Source: Bacillota bacterium (GTDB taxonomy: Bacteria > Bacillota > Bacilli > Alicyclobacillales > SLC66). From it: 54,778 nt of DNA. Position 1 is the stretch's first letter. The number at the start of each line of letters is the position of its first letter. Shown here piece after piece: positions 49,586 through 54,778 of the stretch. The notes beneath the pieces were generated by a model that did not search any database, was not told the DNA's origin, and saw only the letters and a program-made list of their open reading frames with translations. Both the position numbers and the translations under genes were made by a program. The stretch lies in NCBI GenBank assembly GCA_021805735.1, contig JAJZEE010000009.1, positions 1 to 54,778 of the forward strand. Direction: 5' to 3'.

Positions 49586-51538
49586 TCATTCCAAAACCGG
49601 GGTGACTGGAATCACTTGCCTGATCATCCACTGCGGAGTCGCAGGCAACACATTCCCCCCCGGACTGAATACAGGCGGTTCTGAATGCGTCCAGGCGATA
49701 AAGATCACGCTGCCCTGCGGTGGCAAAGCGGTCACAAAACCCGGAACACTGTCAAACAAAGCTCTCCCAACCCCATGAGACGCGCCACTCAGCGCGGCGG
49801 CAATCTGACCGGTAAGCGGACTGCGCGGCGGCTTCTTTCTCAGCAGGGCGTCCACGCTGACTGTGGCTCCGCGCTTGATGGGACCGAGCATCACAACCTG
49901 CCCTTGATCAATCAGCGCGGCGTCAGTAAGATTGACATTCGTATCATTGACCAAATAGCCGGCTAACGAACGGACGGAGGTAAACAGCGCCCCCTGCACA
50001 GAGCCAAAGCGCTTTGCGTCATGCACTGCGTATACAAAGCGACCGCCCCAAGCAGGTACAGAACTGAATGCCGACAACCCACCCGCTCCTGTGAACACAA
50101 CTCGCGCGTCGCCGGCGGGCGCAGTCGCTCCCTCTGCAAGCGCAACGCTCCAGGTCGACGATGGGGTTGTGACCGTGTAGGACCGAGTCTGCGGAGACAT
50201 GAGCGCTTCGACCCCGACCACCTGCGCAAGATTGGCGTCCACGATATCAATCAGGCCCACACTCTGCGTCAAGATGCCGTTCGGCCGTTGCAGGATGCCG
50301 AGTTCATAGATCCCTGCAGCCAGAAGGATCGACATCAAGGGGAGCACGGCCCACGCCCATTCGTTCTTGCGGCGCCGCCGTAGGAGAACATAAAGCACCG
50401 GTCCGCAAATAAACGTGTACACGCCAAAGACTACTTCCCAAATCCACAGCGGAGGCGCGTGCAATTGGGGAAACTGTTCCGCGGCTCCCAGCAGCGACAG
50501 CGTGCCGGTCTGACCAAAAAGATCCGGTTTCGCTGTGAGCACGGACCCGTGAACGGCATGCAGGATACCCTCCCACAGCATAGCGTTCCCCGTCCACGAG
50601 ACCAGGGAAGACGACGCGGCGTCAAAACCCGCATAGACGACCTCTCCGCGCCCGAGCGCCCGATCCGCGACCAGCGCGTTGGCCCGATTGCCGATGAGTA
50701 CGGTCGCATCCTTGCTGGCCGTTCCGTACAGCAATGCCAGGCTTCCTCTCGGCGGTTGGGCGCCTGCAAAGTTTGCCAGCGGGGCGCCCGACTGGTCAAG
50801 GACGATGGCGCCGGAAACAGGCGTAAAGGCTGAAAACGCCCCAAGTTGACCAGCGTTTGGTTCAACTCCGCCAAATATCAGAATGCCGCCTGAGCGCACC
50901 CAGGCCAGGACAGCGTGCACCTGAGCCGAAGACAATTGGTCGGCCACGGATCCGTCGAGATACAAATAGCTCAAACTCTGCAGCAGCTGCAACGACTGTG
51001 GCAGTTGTTGCGGCCTAATGAACGCGGTCACAAGCTCCGACGAGCCATTGGCGGAGGAAACGCCCGCCAAAAACTGCACCGCCTGAGGCTGGGTGCTGAC
51101 AACGCCCGCGATATCGGAACCTTCAACGGCCACTCCGATGAGCCGAATCCGCGCCTCTGTCCGACCCTGCACTACGAGTTTAAGCACGCCGCCCCGCGCA
51201 AGGAGATGACCAGGCAGTCCTATGGAAACCGATGTCGAAACGCCGACTCCCGCAGGCACCTTCACTGGCCAGATGAGTTCCCCATCGTACGGAGATTTGC
51301 CAGACACTCCGTATTCGAGGGTTCCGGATAGCGCCCGCGATCCAGAATGCATCACGGTCACGCGCACCGGGGCCCAGACACGGGGGTCAAAATAACTTTG
51401 GAAACCGACGTTGACGCTCATGCTCACGCTACTGGCTACAGCGATGCGACACATCGGAAGGGCGCCAAAGGCCAGTCCGATCAGCAGAGTCACAAGCATG
51501 ACGCGCCACCGTGCGGTTTTACGATGGCAGGCGGTCAT
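49586..51538 (-). CDS. Large membrane-anchored extracytoplasmic protein linked to the ABC exporter
   Basis: The protein has 650 residues. It has an N-terminal signal anchor (MLVTLLIGLAFGALPMCRIA), a long beta-rich extracytoplasmic part, and two membrane helices near residue 370-420 (WIWEVVFGVYTFICGPVLYV then AVLPLMSILLAAGIYELGIL). A segment AVLAWVRSGGILIFGGVEPN resembles the glutamine-amidotransferase-like fold of DUF4350 proteins, common in such exporter operons. A C-terminal soluble domain follows. The exported substrate is unknown. The ATG is preceded by AAGGAATG. Confidence 0.65.
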   Translation of the reverse strand: MTACHRKTARWRVMLVTLLIGLAFGALPMCRIAVASSVSMSVNVGFQSYFDPRVWAPVRVTVMHSGSRALSGTLEYGVSGKSPYDGELIWPVKVPAGVGVSTSVSIGLPGHLLARGGVLKLVVQGRTEARIRLIGVAVEGSDIAGVVSTQPQAVQFLAGVSSANGSSELVTAFIRPQQLPQSLQLLQSLSYLYLDGSVADQLSSAQVHAVLAWVRSGGILIFGGVEPNAGQLGAFSAFTPVSGAIVLDQSGAPLANFAGAQPPRGSLALLYGTASKDATVLIGNRANALVADRALGRGEVVYAGFDAASSSLVSWTGNAMLWEGILHAVHGSVLTAKPDLFGQTGTLSLLGAAEQFPQLHAPPLWIWEVVFGVYTFICGPVLYVLLRRRRKNEWAWAVLPLMSILLAAGIYELGILQRPNGILTQSVGLIDIVDANLAQVVGVEALMSPQTRSYTVTTPSSTWSVALAEGATAPAGDARVVFTGAGGLSAFSSVPAWGGRFVYAVHDAKRFGSVQGALFTSVRSLAGYLVNDTNVNLTDAALIDQGQVVMLGPIKRGATVSVDALLRKKPPRSPLTGQIAAALSGASHGVGRALFDSVPGFVTALPPQGSVIFIAWTHSEPPVFSPGGNVLPATPQWMIRQVIPVTPVLE

Positions 51539-51572
51539 TCCGTCATTCCTTATCTGAAGCCAACTTTTACAC

Positions 51573-52688
51573 CTATTGTATCACGCCGGCCATATCCTGG
51601 CGAGACAACCTTCTGCGAGCCAGATAGAGGGCAAACTCCACGCTAAGCCGCGCAGATTCCCGCCTCATCTCACCATCCAGCAGCGATCGGGATGGTTTCG
51701 GATTCAATTCAATATACCATATATTGCCTTTTGAATCGACGCCAAGATCATACCCAATCACGCCCAGCGTCGGATAGGTTCTTGACAGAGCCCGCGCCGC
51801 AAGTAAAGAACTCCGTTCCAGGTCTGCAACGGGCAAGCGGACACCCTGGATCCCAAGAGTCCGCTGGAGTTGATCAAGCCGCATTTTGTGTCCACCCGCG
51901 ACAAGGTTGGTAACCACGCCCCCCTTGCCAGCAACTTTTGGAATGATCCCGATCAGTCTCCATGTTCCACTCAGATCACGCATGACAACCGTGCGAAAAT
52001 CGACCTTGCCTCCACCGACGTGAAGCAGCGGAATCTGCTCCTGAACAATATGTGACGCCCTCGTCAGCTGTGTGCGCATAAATCGACCAAATTCAGCGTG
52101 CGAGAATTGCCGTCGAAAAGCGCCTCGTTCGTAAAACCGGTCGCAATCCACCCATACAGACTGGCGGTCACCGCGAACGCGCAACACACCGCGGCCGCCG
52201 TACCCTCCCACGGGTTTTACATAGACCACGCCGAAACGCTCAAGCATCTGGTCAATTGTCGAGACATCGGCAACGAGCCTGGTCACAGGAACCCGCAACC
52301 CCGTTTCCGGGTTGTTGCGGACCCATTCCGATAGAGCTGCTTTCCCCGGCATGAGTGGATTAAACAGCGGTATGTCCCTGGCTTTCGCAAGTTCACGAAG
52401 TGGGCGGGCCACACCGCGCATAACAAGGTGAACAAACGCATTTTCGTAAATGACGTCTGGCAACCGGCACTCCACCTGACGCCACTCGTTTTTTCCGTGC
52501 ACGCGCAGACACTCGCGCGCCGCCATGACGCCTTCTTGACTGCGGACATTCTCAGGGTGAAACAAAACCAGACGCGCTCCGTGACTCTGCGCGTGCCTGG
52601 CCATGTGTCCAAAAAATCCCCCGGTTGCAGTCTTTGGCGGTACAACCGTCGTCGCAACGCCAATCAGAACACTACGAGACCTTCTCAT
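51573..52688 (-). CDS. YheC/YheD family endospore coat-associated ATP-grasp protein
   Basis: The protein has 371 residues from the ATG at 52688 with AAGGGG upstream. The family pattern is clear: LPDVIYENAFVHLVMRGVAR, FGVVYVKPVGGYGGRGVLRV (ATP-grasp lysine and glycine loop), KVDFRTVVMRDLSGTWRLIG, and the end GYDLGVDSKGNIWYIELNPKPS with the metal-binding E-x-N. These proteins are linked to the spore coat; the ligation they carry out is unknown. It supports a spore-forming host. Confidence 0.92.
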   Translation of the reverse strand: MRRSRSVLIGVATTVVPPKTATGGFFGHMARHAQSHGARLVLFHPENVRSQEGVMAARECLRVHGKNEWRQVECRLPDVIYENAFVHLVMRGVARPLRELAKARDIPLFNPLMPGKAALSEWVRNNPETGLRVPVTRLVADVSTIDQMLERFGVVYVKPVGGYGGRGVLRVRGDRQSVWVDCDRFYERGAFRRQFSHAEFGRFMRTQLTRASHIVQEQIPLLHVGGGKVDFRTVVMRDLSGTWRLIGIIPKVAGKGGVVTNLVAGGHKMRLDQLQRTLGIQGVRLPVADLERSSLLAARALSRTYPTLGVIGYDLGVDSKGNIWYIELNPKPSRSLLDGEMRRESARLSVEFALYLARRRLSRQDMAGVIQ

Positions 52689-52759
52689 GTCATATGCCCC
52701 TTCGCTCAGGCCCTACATGAGAAGTGTATGTTCGTTAGACGGCTAACGTTAGCAGCGCG

Positions 52760-53122
52760 CTAGCGCGCCTCCGGGGAGTATTCCACCCGCACCGTGGTGG
52801 TGATGCCGCCGCGCACATTATATTTGCCCACTACTTCCAGATACTTGGGTTTGGCGAAACGAATGAAATCATCAGCGATCACGTTGGTCACTTCTTCGTG
52901 AAAATGCCCCTCATCCCGATAGCTCCAAAGGTACAGCTTCAGCGACTTGAGCTCGATGATGAACGGACCTGGACGATAGCGAAACGTAATGACGCCAAAG
53001 TCTGGCTGCCCGGTCTTCGGACAAAGCGTCGTAAATTCTGGAGCCTCAATGAAAATCTCGTAGTCGCGATCCGGATACGGGTTTGCGATCGGATCGAGTT
53101 CCCTGGTTGGTCTTGTGGTCAC
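52760..53122 (-). CDS. queF: NADPH-dependent 7-cyano-7-deazaguanine reductase QueF
   Basis: QueF reduces preQ0 to preQ1 in queuosine synthesis. The protein has 120 residues, the short unimodular type. It shows FTTLCPKTGQPDFGVITFRY with the catalytic cysteine and the QueF motif ELKSLKLYLWSYRDEGHFHE. The start is GTG 53122 after GAGGAG. No other queuosine genes are in the window. Upstream lie two hairpin-pseudoknot elements; I see no preQ1 riboswitch. Confidence 0.95.
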   Translation of the reverse strand: MTTRPTRELDPIANPYPDRDYEIFIEAPEFTTLCPKTGQPDFGVITFRYRPGPFIIELKSLKLYLWSYRDEGHFHEEVTNVIADDFIRFAKPKYLEVVGKYNVRGGITTTVRVEYSPEAR

Positions 53123-53160
53123 GCGGCATGCTCCTCTACTCGGAAAATGTTCCTGCCATG

Positions 53161-53257
53161 CCAGGACGGATCATGCATTGCACTGCCGCTCAAACAGGTG
53201 CAGCCCAAAGGCCGCAAAACTCGCTGCAGTGCAATGCATGATCCGTCCTGGCGAGTT
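53161..53257. repeat. Hairpin-pseudoknot element, copy D
   Basis: The longest stem of the family: 26 perfect base pairs between 53161-53186 and 53226-53251. The loop has GCTCAAACA, an inner GCAGCC/GGCCGC hairpin with one mismatch, and AACTCGC (53218-53224), fully complementary to GCGAGTT (53251-53257) just after the stem. It is almost identical to copy C. Confidence 0.88.
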
Positions 53258-53289
53258 ATTTTCATCCTGCCGATGGTGCTGCGAAGCAG

Positions 53290-53313
53290 TGAGATTTTGC
53301 TTCGCAAAACTCA
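53290..53313. repeat. Small accessory hairpin between copies D and E
   Basis: TGAGATTTTGC and GCAAAACTCA pair around TTC with one bulge. It sits inside a segment otherwise shared with copy A: GATGGTGCTGCGAAGCAG before it and ATGAAAGTC after it. In copy A this hairpin is absent, so it looks like an insertion in the shared segment. Confidence 0.5.
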
Positions 53314-53353
53314 GACATGAAAGTCCATCCCGGAAATACGATGGTTCCTGCCC

Positions 53354-53438
53354 GCCGGAATCGTATGCTGCGCCGCTGCTCAAACACGGCTGCGCGGAAC
53401 TCGCCTTGGCGCAGCATACGATTCCGGCCAAGCGGGTT
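53354..53438. repeat. Hairpin-pseudoknot element, copy E
   Basis: A perfect 21-bp stem between 53354-53374 and 53408-53428. The loop reads CTGCTCAAACACGGCTGCG and AACTCGC (53398-53404), which can pair with GCGGGTT (53432-53438), using one G-U. It is the second member of a tandem pair with copy D. Confidence 0.86.
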
Positions 53439-53476
53439 TTCGTTCCGGCGATAGGGATCTGTTTTGTATATACGGG

Positions 53477-53848
53477 TCAGTCTGTCTTGTCGGTTCCGTC
53501 TGGATGAGTGTGATTCCCATCCGCCAATTCCGCCTTCAATATAGCGATCTCCTGTACCAGGCGAACGGTGCGCTTGGTCAGGCGTGACAGAACTACTGTC
53601 AAATGCAGCATGGTGCCTAACATGAACAGGAATCCGATTAAAAAGAGCAGGGATGGGGCGTAGTATATGCCCACCGCTACCGCGACGCCGTTTAACCACT
53701 GGGGAAAAATCGAGAGCAGCAGGATGACGACGCCCATACCCAACCAAAGCAGGGAGTACTGCTCCATCAACACTCGGCGCCGCATCAGATCAACGACGGT
53801 AAACAGAAATACCAGGCTAAAGGCTATGCCGAGAATATAGATGTTCAA
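53477..53848 (-). CDS. DUF2304 family membrane protein
   Basis: The protein has 123 residues from a TTG at 53848, preceded by GGAGGAT. Three membrane segments are visible: IYILGIAFSLVFLFTVVDLM, SLLWLGMGVVILLLSIFPQW and APSLLFLIGFLFMLGTMLHL. A helical tail TVRLVQEIAILKAELADG follows. DUF2304 proteins regularly accompany GT2 dolichol-phosphate-mannose-synthase-like glycosyltransferases, as here, four bases downstream. Probably a membrane partner of that enzyme. Confidence 0.9.
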   Translation of the reverse strand: MNIYILGIAFSLVFLFTVVDLMRRRVLMEQYSLLWLGMGVVILLLSIFPQWLNGVAVAVGIYYAPSLLFLIGFLFMLGTMLHLTVVLSRLTKRTVRLVQEIAILKAELADGNHTHPDGTDKTD

Positions 53849-53852
53849 GTCG

Positions 53853-54563
53853 TCAATCCTCCTCGATCGCCCGCTTCCGCAAAAGCTCCAACCCAACCGC
53901 GAGAGTCACCTTCACCATATAATAGACTGATTTGCGCACGTTGATGGACGAGACGCCCGCTTGACGCTCCTTCATCTGCACAGCCACTTCATGGATGGTC
54001 ATGCGGTTGCGATGCAGCAGAACAAGCACCTCGACCTCAGGATAATCGAAGGGATAGTAGGAACTGAACAGTTCAATAATACGACGATTGACCACCCGAT
54101 ATCCGGACGTGGTGTCTTTAATCGGATATCCCACGGCCAACCGCACCAGCGTGGACAACAGGATCATACCCATGCGACGCGATCGTGACGATCGGTATGC
54201 CGTCCTCTCCACGTAACGGGAACCCAGGATCATGTCTCCCCGGCCTTGGCGCGCCTCTTCAAGAAGTCTTGGCAGGTCCGCGGGATCATGTTGTCCGTCT
54301 GCATCGATCTGGATCGCATACTGATACCCGCGCTCCTTCGCGTACCGATAACCCGTTTGCACGGCCCCGCCAATCCCGAGATTCACAGACAAACTGATGA
54401 CAAACGCGCCCGCCGCGCGCGCCTCCTGAACTGTGCGATCGGTTGAGCCGTCCGAGACCACGACGATGTCGACTGCGGGCACCGCGCAAAGTATGCTGTT
54501 GACTACTGCGGCAACCGTTTTTTCCTCGTTCAGCGCAGGAATAATAACCACCGCGTCATTCAT
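53853..54563 (-). CDS. Family 2 glycosyltransferase (polyprenyl-phosphate type)
   Basis: The protein has 236 residues from the ATG at 54563 (AGAGGAAAA upstream). It begins NDAVVIIPALNEEKTVAAVV, has VVVSDGSTDRTVQEARAAGA, the metal-binding IQIDADGQHDPADLPRLL, and GDMILGSRYVERT. The region DTTSGYRVVNRRIIELF resembles dolichol-phosphate mannose synthase. It likely transfers sugar to undecaprenyl phosphate for cell-surface glycans, together with the DUF2304 protein. Confidence 0.93.
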   Translation of the reverse strand: MNDAVVIIPALNEEKTVAAVVNSILCAVPAVDIVVVSDGSTDRTVQEARAAGAFVISLSVNLGIGGAVQTGYRYAKERGYQYAIQIDADGQHDPADLPRLLEEARQGRGDMILGSRYVERTAYRSSRSRRMGMILLSTLVRLAVGYPIKDTTSGYRVVNRRIIELFSSYYPFDYPEVEVLVLLHRNRMTIHEVAVQMKERQAGVSSINVRKSVYYMVKVTLAVGLELLRKRAIEED

Positions 54564-54565
54564 TT

Positions 54566-54778
54566 CTAAGTTTTCCTCTCTTTGGCTAGCCGATCCCAAG
54601 CGTACGAAACAGCAACCGGGATCAGGATGAGCCACAACGTGACAACCGGATATCCGTATCGTGTAAGCGGCAGAAATCCGAGTTGCACGATCAGCAGATA
54701 TAGTGAAGTGAAGACAACACTACGCGCCAACGGTTTGGCAATCAGAGCAAACGCCGCAACCGCACCCACAATGACACT
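54566..54778 (-). CDS. Membrane protein, C-terminal part, cut by the window edge
   Basis: The frame is open to the right edge. The visible end has two hydrophobic segments (VVFTSLYLLIVQLGFLPLT, then VVTLWLILIPVAVSYAWDRL) and the basic tail AKERKT. It lies two bases upstream of the glycosyltransferase, so they form one transcript. The family cannot be named from 70 residues. Confidence 0.6.
   Translation of the reverse strand, partial: SVIVGAVAAFALIAKPLARSVVFTSLYLLIVQLGFLPLTRYGYPVVTLWLILIPVAVSYAWDRLAKERKT

Noticed and set aside
53123-53160. preQ1 riboswitch in front of queF
   Set aside because: The short upstream stretch has no preQ1 aptamer pattern that I can see.

Overview
The window looks like chromosome of a Gram-positive, endospore-forming member of the Bacillota, most likely a relative of Alicyclobacillaceae (inference). 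The signs are T-box leaders in front of alaS and hisS, the N-terminal half of the mother-cell sporulation factor sigma-K, a YheC/YheD spore-coat protein, strong AGGAGG-type ribosome sites with many GTG and TTG starts, and the Bacillus-like order hisS-aspS-rarA-cymR-iscS ... yrrI ... alaS-ireB-ruvX-DUF1292-mltG. GC content is moderate, with a visibly AT-richer accessory stretch at about 31.0-39.3 kb.

Layout. 1-13.0 kb is accessory: a Nudix gene cut by the window edge, an ABC-F ATPase, a broken EamA transporter fused to a metallo-beta-lactamase remnant with a divergent LysR regulator, a cytosolic subtilisin-like protease, arsR-arsM with a shared operator, a Uma2 nuclease, a 375-residue unknown, small SHOCT proteins around a 32-residue PspA-like minigene, a methyltransferase and a YbjQ-like protein. 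At 13,039 this accessory DNA abuts the sigma-K gene, which stops exactly where the skin element of B. subtilis interrupts its own sigK. So the left 13 kb may be one end of a sigK-intervening element carrying arsenic genes.

13.0-29.97 kb is conserved core, all on the minus strand: mltG, DUF1292, ruvX, ireB, alaS with its T-box, D-cysteine desulfhydrase, a solitary 5S rRNA gene with its own promoter and terminator, an AI-2E family permease, a zinc-ribbon protein, iscS, cymR, rarA, threonine aldolase, aspS and hisS with its T-box. 30.3-39.3 kb is an accessory island, mostly on the plus strand: a RelE-like toxin-antitoxin pair (minus strand), a membrane protein/HTH pair with two operators, a jelly-roll-like protein, two alpha/beta hydrolases, HIT, nucleotidyltransferase, SDR, HicAB, GNAT, two frameshifted small genes and a MITE-like insertion with a 10-bp target duplication.

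39.8-46.4 kb holds anaerobic haem, selenium and redox genes: hemZ, selD (itself a selenoprotein with an in-frame UGA and a SECIS-like hairpin), selA, hemL, trxA and a NifU-domain protein. 46.5-54.8 kb holds an ABC exporter with a large membrane partner, yheC/D, queF, and a DUF2304/glycosyltransferase pair.

The least expected signal is a family of five intergenic elements (21.27, 28.12, 28.22, 53.16 and 53.35 kb). Each has a perfect 19-26 bp stem whose sequence differs between subgroups but always pairs, a conserved loop (CTGCTCAAACA ... AACTCGC), and a 3-prime flank complementary to AACTCGC, which predicts a conserved pseudoknot.
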